A DNA stretch of 64,000 nucleotides from Apium graveolens. Its lineage: Eukaryota; Streptophyta; Magnoliopsida; Apiales; Apiaceae. The DNA lies in contig NC_133657.1 in NCBI RefSeq assembly GCF_009905375.1, positions 2,728,001 to 2,792,000 on the forward strand, given 5' to 3'. Positions 22,351 through 34,906 of this stretch are shown one piece after another. Under the pieces are notes generated by a model, which did no database searches, was not told the origin of the DNA, and saw only the letters and a list, made by a program, of their open reading frames with translations. Position numbers and translations under genes: made by a program. Each line of letters opens with the position of its first letter. The first letter of the stretch is position 1.

Positions 22351-23487
22351 CTCAGAGTTTGCCTACGTTGATGTTTTACTTGAGAGCTTCTTGCCAATCT
22401 ATTAGTATTTGTCTAGAGCTCAACTCCATCGGTGCACCTAGATTTCTGACAGTACCTTAGCTATATTTATCACTGTACTCTCATTGTAGTTTTAAAAGTC
22501 TTGTTTAGATTAGGAAGTTTCATTTTTGGTTATAATGACGTGGTAATTTCATGTTTAACTTTATATTTGTAGAATTTCATGTTTCAGAAAAGTATATAAC
22601 TAGTTTTATTCTACCATGAATGTATATGGTTCACGGGTCCATGTTTGAGCTGATTTAATTAGCCTAATTAGCCTAATTAGCCCAATTAGCTTTCATGCTT
22701 AAGTTTGTATCATTTATTGACGTCCATGATTGATAGCTTTTTGTACCATTTTTTGAGTGATCATTTTTGATAACTTGTAATTGGAGTTAAATTTAATTTA
22801 TATTTTTGGACCTTAATAATTTTTAATACGTAAATAATGATGACTACTTAAAAGTTATATATTTATGTACTAGATTTTAAGCTCTTATTTTCAATCTATT
22901 ATAATTTATTAAAAAATATAATTAAGTAAATGATTTTTAATAATTATAAGCTTATATATTACTCGACACAAGAAATTTATTGTTTTACTAATTTATAGTC
23001 TAGTAATTATGGTTATTATTAATTTAATGTTAAAGGATATATAGTTAATTATAAATGTTTGTATGATTTTATATTTGTAAATATCTCTTGATTTTCATCT
23101 TATTTTAATATATAAATTTTAAAGAATAGTAAAATGTTATTATCTACTAATGTTGTATATTAAAAGATTTGATTATACTACTTCGAAGTATATATCTAAA
23201 TTGAAGAATAATATTTGATTCATTCATATAATTATTAAAAAAAGTTTGGTAGTATAACTTAGTATTCATTAAATAAATGTCTAACTAAAGCACACCCTTT
23301 GGTAAGAGTATTATTTATTTTATTAAATATTGTGTAAGTGTCTAATAAAAGAAATTCCCTTTTAGTTAGAGTATTATTTATTACTATAAATATGATGAGT
23401 ACAGTAAAATAATTATAAGTAGAAATTTGTTTGATTTCTTTTTCGTGTTTCTATTTTTTAGGCGCGATAATCGTATAGTTGGACGGG
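22351..23487. other. AT-rich intergenic DNA
   Basis: No genes seen. A short tandem repeat of TAATTAGCC (about four units) lies at 22655-22692. The rest is low-complexity A/T sequence. Confidence 0.55.
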
Positions 23488-23494
23488 AAGATTT

Positions 23495-23597
23495 TTTTTT
23501 TTACTAATTGATAATACACGCACATGCCAAGGATCGAACTCCTGGCCTGTCGCAAGGGGATACAAGAGCTCAACCACTGCACCAACACTTCGTTCAC
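23495..23597 (-). mobile_element. tRNA-derived SINE
   Basis: On the minus strand: a pol III A box (TGGTGCAGTGGTTGAGC, 23585-23569) and B box (GTTCGATCC, about 23540-23531), separated by about 30 bases, then a short tail ending in a run of A (23502-23491). The 7-base word AAGATTT occurs on both sides (23488-23494 and 23598-23604), a plausible target-site duplication. The box spacing and ending fit short plant SINEs. No tRNA fold is expected or seen. Confidence 0.75.
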
Positions 23598-23604
23598 AAG
23601 ATTT

Positions 23605-24060
23605 ATTCATTTTAGCTTAAATCAAGATATTTGTAAAATTCTTCCTATTTTATTAGGGCTCGTATTTCATATTTTTTTGGGTATTTTTTTCAGATATTTA
23701 ATTTTATTGTCTAAATTTTCGGAGGCATCCAACATATCTTTCGGTTAGACTTATAAACTTTCTTGAATGAAATAAAATCTATTGTTTGAGTTTGGTTCTT
23801 TTCTGTCGCTTGACAAAAAAAGAAGGAAATATTGATTTTATCGGCCATCGTATACATATTTGTGTTTTGTGTTTATGTAAAAGTAGCTCTAAACCCGTGT
23901 AAGGAACGTGAAATGCACTTTAATTCATTTCGTAACTCTAAAATTTTGAGAAACATTATTAGTTGTACTTGTTAAAACAATTATTATTTTTATCAGTGTT
24001 TAAACCGTGTCCAACTTTAAAACAACTTTTTTATTCATAAAATTTAGCAAAAAATGCCAT
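23605..24060. other. AT-rich flank left of the LINE
   Basis: 456 bases with nothing recognised. The word AAAAAATGCC at 24051-24060 could be the 5' copy of a LINE target-site duplication, as AAAAAATGCC recurs after the LINE tail at about 42125. Confidence 0.4.
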
Positions 24061-24406
24061 TCCGACCTTTTATTCCTCTTGCACAAATACCAATGATCAT
24101 ATTTGGGTTCATATATAACTCGAGTCACATTTTTTGCTCTTATCACCTTTGTCAATTGTAATCAACTATTTTTTGGCAAAAAAATATATAAATGATCTAT
24201 CCAGTACTAAAAATACAAACAACAATTGACAAATATAACAAAAAAAAACTATTTCGCAACAATACTTGTGTAGTTTAACCAAAAAAAGTTTCGATAAAAG
24301 AATATTAAAAACTTCAAAACTTTTCTCTCCTATTCTATATGAGAGCGTGAGTTTTTCTCTCATCTTCTTTCCGTAAGGAAGTGTGAGAGGGTCTGTGATT
24401 TCAACC

Positions 24407-25117
24407 ATGGACAACCTTGATGCCTTGATGGATGATCTAGATATATCAAATGAGGAGAATGAAGAGCTTGTTTTCGATGAAGAGTTTAAGGAGAAGAGTA
24501 ACATATTTGAATTGTGTTTGGTGGGAAAGTTTCTAACGGAGAAAAATCTGAATGTACGGGCTATGAAATCCAAACTAGCAGATTTATGGAAGCCGGCAAT
24601 GGGAATTACCATCAAAGTGCTGAAACCAAGAATATTCTTATTTCAATTCTATCATAAAGATGATTTGAAATGGATGTTATCCAATGGCCCTTGGTCGTTT
24701 GATGGGGCTATGTTAGTTGTTAATTACATCAAGGTGGGAGAGGACTCTACGATGGTGTTGTTAAATGAAATGGAGATTTGAGTTCAAATTTTAAATCTTC
24801 CAGTTGGATTCATGGCTGAGACGGTGGGTAAGCAACTAAGAAACTTTTTTGGTAGGTTCATATCATATGATCCTAGTAACAATTCGAGTATATGGCGTGA
24901 GTATATGCGAATCCGGATCGCAGTGGATGTCAGATATCCGTTAAAGAGAAAGAAGAAGATTAGCAGGAAGAATAAAACCGAGGTAAGGGTCAACTGCAAA
25001 TACGAAAAGCTGGAAGATTTTTGTTTTCTATGTGGTTTACTCACTTATATTGAGAGATTCTGTAAGAGAAAGTTTGAAGGAGACATTGAGAAAATCAAGA
25101 GGGAATGGGGAATTTAG
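24407..25117 (+). pseudogene. LINE ORF1: DUF4283 and zinc-finger nucleic-acid-binding protein
   Basis: ATG 24407 is in a good context (accATGg). The N-terminal acidic stretch leads to a DUF4283-like domain (FELCLVGKFLTEKNLNVRA ... GPWSFDGAMLVV), then a basic RKNKT segment and a zf-CCHC_4-like motif (CKYEKLEDFCFLCG...C). Such ORF1 proteins bind LINE RNA. TGA at 24779-24781 (probable former Trp codon) and a later frame change disrupt it; about 24782-25117 continues in another frame. Confidence 0.8.
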
Positions 25118-25561
25118 TTACGTGCTCCGGCAAGAAGGGGTGGGGGGCAAGAACGAAGCAAATGGCTCAGGGAGGAGCGAAAAGATGGATGGAACGGAAA
25201 TTTCGGAGGGGATAGAAATCAGGGATCTCGGTTTCCTGATTTTGTGCAAGATAAAATTATATAGCGAGATAATAGGGGAACTACAAGTGGGAAGGCGCCA
25301 ATTTTGGAGAATTTAAATGACAAAATAGATAGTATGGATGAGGGAAATTCTAATCCGACTTTAGTTATTGGGCCTGAGAATTCAGAACTAGATGAGCTTG
25401 AATTAGAGGAGAGGAAAAAAAAAAGTTAGCCCGATGTTAATTGAAAAGGAGGTCCAACAAGTTACAAGGTACAATTAAGATCCTGTGCTTTCTACAGTTG
25501 ATTGTTCAAGAACTTCAAACACTTTATTGGCTCAGCTTGCTAAGCAAGCGAGCCATTCATC

Positions 25562-28500
25562 ATGAATATCTTAAGTTGGAACTGTCGGGGACTCTGGAAA
25601 CCCCGTACAGTTCGAGCGTTAAACGATCTTGTTAGAGATCGTAGACCCGAGGTGCTTTTTTTAGTTGAGACGATATCAGAACAGACAAAAATAGAAGAGT
25701 TTCGTGTAAAATTTGGTTATTCAAATTATTTTTCAGTTGATCGTAGAGGCAAAAGTGGGGATTGGCGGTGTTTTGGAACAGTAGGTTGGAAGGAATTTTT
25801 TTTTGATATTCCAATAATCACATAGATATTATCTTTGAGGAGAATAAGGTTGAGGCTTGGAGACTCTCATATTTCTATGGGTTTCCTGAGCGTAACAGAC
25901 GAAAAGAATCCTGGAACTTTCTGCATGCTCTTTCCAAACTGTCTAGCATACCATGGTGCGTAATCGGTGACTTTAATGATCTCTTGTATAGTACAAATAA
26001 GAAGGGGGTGCATGAACATCCTAATACATTGCTGGAGGGGTTTAAGAGAGCTATAGATGACTGCGAATTAGTGGGAATAGATTTATGCAGAGGTCATTTC
26101 ACATGGGAGAAGTGTAGAGGTAGTAAAGATTGGGTTGAAGAAAAACTAGATAGAGCTTTTTCTTCTAGTAGCTGGTGGAATAAATTTCCGCTTTGAAAGC
26201 TGAACTTAATCGATGTTCCTGTGTCAGATCACAATCCTATTTTCCTGGTTTTAGTCGATATTACTATATCAAGGAAAATGTTTCGATTCAGGTTCGAGAA
26301 TATGTGGCTTAAAGAACCATCGTTTGCGAAAGAAACTGCTGATTACTGGAAAAAGATTCCAGTTATGCATCTCATCCCGAAAATGAAAGAAGTGTCAAGA
26401 TTTATGGGTAAATGGGGCGGAACCTTTTTCAACAAATTCAAAGAGAAAATGAGAGTGCAAAAGGAGTTGCTGGAAAAGATGAAAGATAGACGGGATGAGG
26501 TGGGAGTTAAGAATTATATGCTTGAGAGAGAAAGATTAAATGATTTACTGCTCCAAGAAGAAACCTATTGGAAATAAAGAGCTAAGATCTTTTGGCTGAG
26601 AGAAAGGGATGAGAATACACGTTTTTTTCATGCGAGTGCATCAACAAGGAAAAAACCCAACCACATCTCTCATTTGATTAACGAGTCAGGAGTAAGGATA
26701 GAAGATAATGAAGAAATGTGAATTATTGTGTGAGATTATTTTAAAAATATCTTTGCGAGAGCTGATACAAGGCTTGCTATGGAGAATGACACTAGCCCAA
26801 GACTGGTAACTGAGGCTCCGAACAAGAAATTAATGGAAGAGGTAACTTTTGAAGAATTTACGAATGCTATTAATCAAATGCATCCAGATAAAGCCTCTAG
26901 TCCTGATGGGCTTAATCTGGCATTCTACCAGAATTTTTTGAAAATGATGGGGATGGAGGTATTTTAATGTTGCAAGAAATGGCTATAAGGTGACCCGTTC
27001 CCTGCAGATTTAAATAGCACGAATGTAGTCCTGATTCCTAAAACTAATAATGCAGCCACTATGAAATAATTCAGACCGATAGCCTTGTGTAATGTTTTAT
27101 AAAAAATCATGGCTAAAGTCCTTGCCAATAGAATAAAATATTTTGTTCCGAAAGTTATAGCAGAAAATCAGTCTGCTTTCATGGCAGCTACGAACATTAC
27201 GGACAATTTTTTAGTGGCATTTAAGGTCATACATCATATGAGGAACACAATAAGGACAGTAGGGTGAAATTGCGTTGAAACCTGGTGTCAGTAAAGCATA
27301 CGACAGAGTTGACTGGACTTATTTGCAACAACGGATGAGATCTATAGGAATTTATGAAGGATGGATTAAGTGGATGATGAGATGTATAACCACCGTGATT
27401 TATGAGTTTTGTTTTAATGAAATGTCAGCTGGTCCAATTATTCCACGTAGAGGGCTCCGGCAAGGAGACCCTCTCTCCCCATACTTATTCTTGATCTGTG
27501 TTGAAGGGATCTCAAACACTCTTGATAGAGCTGTAGAAAGATGAGAGATTACTGGGTGTCGAGTTAGTGCAACAACTCCAGAAGTCACACATCTGCTCTT
27601 TGGAGACGATAGCTTTCTCTTTTTTAAAGACAAAGTAAATGAAGTTTTGAAGTTTAAATCAATACTGGAGGAGTATGCTGATCAGCCGGGACAGTCTATC
27701 AATTTTCAGAAGTCTAGCATCTTTTATAGCTCAAATGTTCGAAGAGATAAACAGCTTGAATTCTCGGAGTTACTGGGGGTGCAAAATGATATTTCTAATA
27801 ACAACTACTTGGGGCTTCCTTATTTGATTGTCAGATCTAAAAAAAGAACGTTTGGATTTTTAAAAGAGAAAATTAGTTGAAGGCTGCAGGCTTGGAGTGC
27901 AAAAACTATATCAAGGGCAGGTAAAATAGTGCTTTTGAAAAATGCAGCACAACATATGCCTAGTTACTGCATGATGTGTTTTCTGTTACCTAAGCAGCCG
28001 CGTCAAGAGATTGAAAAAATATTCAATGAATTCTGGTGGAAATCAAGGAAAGGTCAACGCAAAGGAGTTCACTGGAATTCATGGGAATCAATGAGTATGT
28101 CTAAAGGCAGAGGGGGTTAGGTTTTAGAAGCTTACATGGCTTCAATGTTGCTCTGTTGGGAAAACAAGTTTGGAGATGCATGAACTGTCCAGATGTCCTA
28201 GCTTCTCGAGTGTTAAAAGCAAGGTACTTCCCTGAATTGAGTATGTTAAACGCAGCTAAAGGAAGTAATTCTAGCTCAGTTTGGGTGGGGATTTGGCAAG
28301 CAAAGAAGATGCTGGAGAATGGTTACAGGTGGGTAATGGGGGATGACAATAATATAGTTGCTACCAAATATCAATGGTTGAGAGAGAAAGATGGATTTTG
28401 TGTGGAGGAGTCCCATGGATACACTGGTAGGTCCAATTGTGTTAGCTATTTATTTTTTCCAGGCACTAAAACTTGGGACGAGGAGAGAATAAAACATATG

Positions 28501-29270
28501 TTCACGATGGTCGATGCTAATACTATTCTGGCAACTAGGGTGCCACAACATGTTGTTGAAGACATAATAGTATGGTCTAGCTCTAAAGATGGAATCTATA
28601 CGGTGAAATATGGATACAAATTTGGCATGACAAAAATATTGGTAATTTTGCAATTCCTCAGTCAAAGGGTTGGCACAGAATCTGGCAGCTAGTACTTCCA
28701 CACAAATTCAAAATTTTTATATGGAGATTCTGTCGTAATAATTTGCCAGTGAGAGTGAGACTTAAAGGTAAAGGAGTTCCTATCCCACTCATATGTCCTA
28801 TGTGTAATGCTGATGTGGAACATCTTTGCGATGTATTTTTTGAATGTGAGTTTGCTTTGAGCTGCTGGCAAAGTGCTAATTTGTTATTTGACACGACCGA
28901 GATGTATGAAGCTAACGTATGGCTCCTGGAGGAATCAGAGAGAGCACATCAGAATGAAGTTTTGATAATGTGTACAGTGTTATATGGGATATGGTACTGG
29001 CGTAACAAGTGAGTATGGGAAGATAAGGTAATGTCTGGTAAGTCAGTGATAGATTTCTGCTTTAAAATATTGCAGGACTAGGAGGCAAGATCTAAAGGGG
29101 CGACAGAAGGTTTGAGCCAAAATCAGAACTCGCTATGCAATTCAAGAAGGTGGCAGACACCATAGGCTGGGGTATACAAGGTAAATGTCGATGCTTCATG
29201 GTTTCAAGGGCTGAATCTTTTAATGTTGGCATGATTTTCCGAGATAATAGCGGGCATTTCATTGAAGGTC
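25562..29270 (+). pseudogene. LINE ORF2: endonuclease, reverse transcriptase, zf-RVT (interrupted)
   Basis: The APE-type endonuclease starts MNILSWNCRG (25562) and has VIGDFND (about 25963) and SDHNPIF (26226), the metal/catalytic blocks. RT blocks: KASSPDGLN (about 26895), FRPIALCNV (27072), ENQSAFM, KAYDRVDW (27295), GLRQGDPLSPYLFLI (27453) and LFGDDSFLF (27598) with the catalytic DD. Next is the zf-RVT segment (PMCNADVEHLCDVFFEC, 28797) and the start of an RNase H domain (VDASW...FRDNSGHFIEG). Several stops (e.g. 25823, 26194, 26575, 26965, 27542) and frameshifts make it a pseudogene. The gene continues at 41752 after the Tat insertion. Confidence 0.87.
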
Positions 29271-29829
29271 TGATAAGGATAAATAAATTATGATAGTATA
29301 ATTAAATACTGCAAGGTATGGGCTGCTAGGCCCAATAAAAAGATATATGACATTCAGACCCAAAAGGTTAAGCCTGATGGACCAGATCAAGCCTGATGGA
29401 ATAAAGAAGGCCCAAAAGCCCTGATTATTAATTAATTTCGTAATTAATTAATAAGAAAAAAATCAGCTATTGAGAAGAGTCCCGATAAGGATATAAATCC
29501 TTATAAATTAGCCTCAAGGGGACCTAAAAGGATAAGGAATCAGTTTCCTACTATCTAGGACTCCAAAGTCCATTCTAACTATGAGACTTGCCCACCAAGT
29601 CTCCTATACCAAGTCCAATTCAAGGACTCCCAACATCTATATAAGGGGGCTCACCCCATAGATCAGAACTATGTTTTTTGACTTGATCCTTGGCAATCAG
29701 CAAGGTACGTAGGCATCTTGTTAAGGCAGATTGAGTCACGAAATACAAGAGCAGTCAAATCGAGCCTTGAAGCTCACGTTCCTTATTATTAAACACAACA
29801 ATTATATATATTAGTTTTAATCCATAACA
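29271..29829 (+). repeat. 5' LTR of Gypsy-2 (559 bp)
   Basis: TGATAAGGAT...CCATAACA. It contains a promoter-like CTATATAAGGGGG (about 29637-29649). Relative to the 3' LTR it keeps two extra short stretches, including a 19-base piece lying between direct repeats of AAGCCTGATGGA that the 3' LTR has lost. Otherwise a few percent mismatches by eye. Confidence 0.95.
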
Positions 29830-29850
29830 TTTGGCGCCGTCTGTGGGAAG
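29830..29850 (+). other. Primer-binding site of Gypsy-2
   Basis: TTTGGCGCCGTCTGTGGGAA directly follows the 5' LTR. The TGGCGCC start is complementary to the CCA end of a tRNA ending GGCGCCA; which tRNA cannot be decided without a tRNA list. Found at the position expected for minus-strand priming. Confidence 0.85.
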
Positions 29851-29864
29851 GCACAACAATAACC

Positions 29865-32277
29865 ATGGCGAGAACACGGAGAACAATTAGAGCTCTGGAG
29901 GAAGGAACGCCATCAGGGACAACCCAGGTGATTTCGTCAACCGTGGAGATTCCTCCCCACTTAACTTATGCATCTACTCAAGGGGAAGCCCAGACAGGGG
30001 AAACTCAACCTCAGCCACAAGGGACGACGCCCCCAACTATTCAAGGTACGAATCCTCAAGTTCAACAAGTACATATACCTGTGAATTCCCGACCCATCGG
30101 GAATGAATACTCAACTATTGTTACTACTAACCCCCCTTATGGGATTCCCCTTCACCCCGAGATTGGAGGAAGTGGATATGCTGGGCGAAGTGAGGCACGA
30201 GGGCAATCGCCCCCCTATATACGAGGTTTGGCTCCTATCCCCGAGGATCGGGAATTTTCTGGTCCTTACACTGAGAGAGACTCCGAATCTTCGGATGATG
30301 AAGTGGCCCCGAGAAGGAGGCGTCCTGGAAAAGAGCCAATGGCCGATGGAAGGCAACGTCTTCAAAGCACCCCAGAGGCGAATCCCCAAGAAGTGCAGGA
30401 AAGGATCAGGGCTCATGAGGCTGAGATCCAAAGGCTGAGGCGTGATTTGGAGGCTCACCAGGCCACCAGACCCCAGATACCTCCTAGTGGGAGAAATCCT
30501 CCTCCTGTCATAGACCTGGATGGTCCAGTACGAAGAAGGGCTGTCGTCCCAAGAACTGATCCAAGCAATCTTCTCCCCCTTGGAGATCCTGATGATCCAA
30601 CTCCACCCTTCACAGAAGAGATAATGAATGCCCATATCTCAAGAAAATTCAAGATGCCCACTATCAAAGCCTATGACGGCACGGGTGACCCCGCTAATCA
30701 TGTTAGGACATTCTCTAATGCACTGCTGCTGTAACCCGTGAATGATGCTATAAAGTGTCGGGCCTTCCCTCAAACCCTGTCGGGTATGGCTCAAAGATGG
30801 TACAGTCGCTTGCCTCCAAACTCTATTGGATCATTCAGAGAATTAAGTCAGGCTTTTATTAAGCAATTCATCAGTGGAAGAGTCCATGAGAAAAGTTCAA
30901 CATCTCTTATGAGTCTTGTGCAGGGAGCTAAGGAATCCTTGAGAGATTACCTAAATCGCTTCACAAAGGAGACTTTAAAAGTCCCGGACCTTGATGATAA
31001 ATAGCCATGATAGCACTGCAACAAGGCACTAGGGATGAGTTTTTTAAGATGTCCTTGGCCAAACGCCCCCCTGAAAGCATGTTGCAGCTCCAGGAGAGGG
31101 CAGGGAAGTATATCAAAGTTGAAGAAAGCATGAGGAAGACCGTGGTAAGTAATGAGCCCACCGGAGGTAAGAAGCGAAAAACTGATCTGGAGTATATCGC
31201 TAAGGACAAGTATCCTAGAACCGAGCAAAACCCTGATTCAACCCCCAAGAAGGGAGGACCTGGGCAAAAGTTCACCGAATACGCTAAGCTGAATGCTCCT
31301 AGAAGCCAGATCTTGATGGAAATCGAGAAAGATCGAGATATTCGTTGGCCTAAGCCCCTGAAGGCCGATCCTGCCAAGCTAGACAAAGGCAAATATTACA
31401 GATTTCACAAAGATATTGGTCACAACACCGATGAGTGTAGGCAGCTGAAAGATGAAATTGAGTTCCTCATTCGAAAAGGAAGATTGAACAAATATACTGG
31501 AGAAGGAGGGGATAGGAATAATAATGGAAGGAAGAACTTTGAGGATCGTAGGAGGGACCAAGACGATCAGGGGCGAAACCCCCAGCCTAGAGGACCAGTT
31601 ATAAACACCATTTATGGAGGGCCGAGACCTCGAGGGCCTGTGATAAACACGATCTTTGGAGGTCCAACTGCTGCTGGATTGTCCAAAAATTCCAGAAAGG
31701 CATATACTAGAGAGGTTATGCATATTGTTGGAGAAGCCCCGAAAAGGGCTAGGACAGAAGTAACATTGGCTTTTGATGATTCTGACCTAGAGGGAGTCAA
31801 GTTTCCTCATGACGACCCGCTGGTCATAACACCGATAATAGGAAATAGCCCGGTCAAGAGGGTCCTTGTGGATAATGGTGCTTCTGTGGATATCTTGCTC
31901 CATGACGCCTTTCTAAGGATGGGGTATAACGATTCCCAGTTAACACCAACCGACATGCCGATATATGGATTTGCTGGAGTAGAATGTCCTGTAGAAGGGC
32001 TAATCAAGTTGCCAACCACCATAGGTACGGAACCAAGGCAAGCAATGCAGATGTTGGACTTTGTGGTGGTAAAAGCTAGTTCAACCTACAATGCCATCAT
32101 GGGAAGAACAGGAATACATGCCTTCAAGGCAGTTCCTTCTTCCTATCATTCAGTCATGAAGTTTCCCACCCGGAACGGGATTGGAGAAGAGAAAGGAGAT
32201 CAAAAAATGGCTAGAAGTTATTATGTGGCCTCTTTGAGGGCAGATGGAGCCGGGGGCAGGTTCTTCCTATTGAAGAT
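29865..32277 (+). pseudogene. Gypsy-2 gag and protease
   Basis: ATG 29865 lies 35 bases after the LTR. The N-terminus is Pro/Gln-rich and disordered, then comes a capsid-like part (CRAFPQTLSGMAQRWYSRLP at 30760; DYLNRFTKET at 30946) and a zinc-knuckle-like KYYRFHKDIGHNTDEC, in which the first Cys of the family motif is Tyr. The protease has VLVDNGASVDIL (31863) with DNG in place of DTG/DSG, a change usual in Tat elements, followed by IMGRTGI. Lesions: TAA at 30732-30734 in frame, a shift near 31000, and a 1-base G-run shift just before 32270 that separates the frame from RT. Confidence 0.88.
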
Positions 32278-34906
32278 ATGGATGTCCGAGAAAATGATGA
32301 GAAGAGAGGAAAGCCAGCAGAAGACTTGGTTTCTATTCCTTTAGACCCCGAGAAGTCTGAGAGGATGACTTTCATTGGAGCCACATTAAAGGAGCCCCTT
32401 AGAGGGAAGTTGGTGGAATTTTTGCAAGAAAATAGTGATGTCTTTGCATGGTCAGCAGCTGATATGCCAGGCATAGACCCAGAGCTGATTACTCACAAGC
32501 TAAACGTGGATCCAAGCCGGAAGACAGTGAAACAAAAGAAAAGAAATTTTGCCCCGGAAAGACAAGAGGCTATAAAGCAGGAAATAGAAAAGCTTTTAGA
32601 GGCTGGTTTCATTGAGGAGATTCAATTTCCAGAGTGGTTAGCAAACCCTGTAATGGTGAAAAAGACTAATGGAAAGTGGAGGATGTGTATAGACTTTACT
32701 GATCTGAATGATGCATGCCCTAAAGACTGTTTTCCGCTGCCAAGAATTGATACTTTGATTGATGCCACTGCTGGACATGAGATGCTGAGTTTCATGGATG
32801 GATTTAACGGATACAACCAGATCAAAATGCATAAGGATGACATTCCAAAGGTATCATTCATCACTGACTTTGGTGTTTATTGTTATCTTGTTATGGCGTT
32901 TGGTCTCAAGAATGCAGGAGCCACCTATCAAAGGTTGGTAAACAAAATTTTTAAGGATCTTATTGGTAAGACTATGGAAGTCTATGTTGATGACATGTTA
33001 GTCAAGAGTCTAGTAAAGACTGATCACATAACCCATTTGAGGGAAGCTTTTGAGGTCCTGAGGTACCACAAGATGATGTTGAATCCTACGAAGTGTGCTT
33101 TCGGAGTAGGATCTGGAAAATTCTTGGGATTGATGGTCTCAAAAAGGGGAATTGAGGATAACCCCGATAAAATAAAGGCGATCCTGGACATGGAACCACC
33201 AAAAACTATCAAGGATGTTCAGAAGCTCACAGGAAGGGTTGCTGCGCTAGGACGATTCATCTCCAAGTCAGGAGATAAGTGCTTGTCATTCTTCAAGTCA
33301 CTAAAGAACATCAAAGACTTTGTATGGAGTGAGGAAAATCAGAAGGCATTTGAAGAGTTAAAGAAGTATATGGCCCAGGCCCCGTTGTTGGCCAAGCTAG
33401 TTCTAAGTGAAGTTTTATTCTTGTACTTGGCTGTTTCAGAGAGCGCCTTGAGCGCGGTGTTGGTTAAGGAGGAACTGAAAGTCCAGAAACCCGTATACTA
33501 TGTCAGCAAAATTTTGCATGGTGCTGAGTTGAATTATTCAACTATTGAGAAATTCGCTTTAGCCTTGGTAATGGCTTCAAGAAAGCTGCGTCCTTATTTT
33601 CAGGCTCACCAGATTGAAGTGCTAACAAATCAGCCCCTGAGAAATATCATTCACAGTCCCAAGGCAAGTGGGAGACTAATTAAGTGGGCCATAGAGCTGG
33701 GAGAGTTCGATCTCAAGTATAAGCCACGTACGGCAATAAAAGCCCAGACACTAGCTGACTTCGTGGTGGAATGTACCATACCCAACCAAGAAGTCGGGGG
33801 GCAGGAAGATGCCATACCTCAAGACAAGAGAGTCGATAATGGGGGCAAAGAGAAGGATGGGAAAGAATATTGGGTTCTCTATTTTAACGGAGCATCAAAA
33901 ACAAACTCCAGTGGAGCAGGATTGGTTTTGCAAAGCCATGATGGGTTCTTAATTGAGTATGCTATGAAGCTAGACTTCCCAACAACAAATAATGAGGCAG
34001 AATATGAAGCCCTGATAGCTGGCCTTGGTCTAGCTGGGACGCTTAGAGTCAAAAACTTAAAGGTCCGCGGAGACTCAAAGCTGATCATATCCCAGGTAAA
34101 GGGAGAATTTGAGGCAAGGGATGATACGATGGCTAAGTATGTACGCCTAGTAAGGGCTGTGATGACCCAATTTAATGAATGCCATGTTGAACACATTCCA
34201 AGGGAAGAAAATGCTAAGGCAGATGCGTTATCAAAGTTTGCTTCATCTGAGATTGAAGAAAGTTCAGGAAGTGTGTACTTCCGTGTTTTGAAGACACGAA
34301 GCATAGATGTTAAGCTAGTGGCTCCCATAGGCTTGGGGACGTCATGGATTGATCCCATCAAGGCTCACATTCAGACCGGTTGGTTGCCAAGCGATGCAAC
34401 TGAAGCATGGAAGTTAACTATTCGAGCACTAAGGTACTCTTTGATAGATGGGATTCTGTATAAAAGATCTTTCGTGGTTCCTTACTTGAGGTGTCTCAGG
34501 CCCGATGAGGCACGCTTGGCTCTTGAGGAAGTGCATGAAGGTATTTGTGGGCAACACTTGGGGGGCAGGGCCTTGGCTCATAAGATAACCCGTTTAGGCT
34601 TCTATTGGCCAGAAATGATGGCTGATGCCAAAGAATATGTGAAGAAGTGTGATCGCTGTCAGAAGCATGCACCAGTTGTTAGACAACCCCCCGAGATGCT
34701 GACCTCTATCAACTCGCCTATTCCCTTTGCTATGTGGGGGATGGATATTCTAGGGCCTTTTCCTATGGCCATGGCACAAAGGAAGTTTCTGATTGTAGCC
34801 ATTGATTATTTCACTAAGTGGATCGAAGCCAAACCCTTGGCCAAAATCACAACTAAGCAGGTTGCACAATTCCTGTGGGAATACATTATGTGCCGATATG
34901 GAATTC
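32278..34906 (+). pseudogene. Gypsy-2 reverse transcriptase, dual RNase H and integrase N-terminal half
   Basis: Long open stretch. RT: KTNGKWRMCIDFTDLNDACP (32670), the LPRIDTLIDATAG block, and the catalytic YVDDMLVKS (32980). First RNase H: YLAVSESALSAVL to YFQAHQIEVLTNQPL (33425-33630). A second, archaeal-type RNase H follows: WVLYFNGASKTNSSGAG (33872), NNEAEYEALIAGL (33990), GDSKLIISQV and the NAKADALSK block. Integrase HHCC zinc finger: H and H in EVHEGICGQHL (about 34540) and KKCDRCQKH (34645); first catalytic Asp in WGMDILGPF (34737). The gene is then cut at 34906 by a solo LTR within CRYGI. Confidence 0.93.

Larger units (their letters stand above)
24061..29270 (+). mobile_element. 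Plant LINE (L1-type non-LTR retrotransposon), 5' portion
   Basis: Order: AT-rich leader, ORF1 (DUF4283 plus CCHC-type zinc finger), endonuclease, reverse transcriptase, zf-RVT cysteine motif and the start of an RNase H domain, which is cut at 29270 by a Tat element with target duplication AGGTC and resumes at 41752. The 5' end is a guess based on the possible AAAAAATGCC duplication. Many stops and shifts show it is old. Confidence 0.88.

Noticed and set aside
23520..23590. A functional tRNA gene
   Set aside because: Only the A and B boxes are recognisable; there is no cloverleaf, and the sequence ends in an A-run with a target duplication, so it is a SINE.
30111..30635. 174-residue minus-strand frame over Gypsy-2 gag
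   Set aside because: Shadow of the gag frame; no splice sites, promoter or homologue in Gypsy-1.
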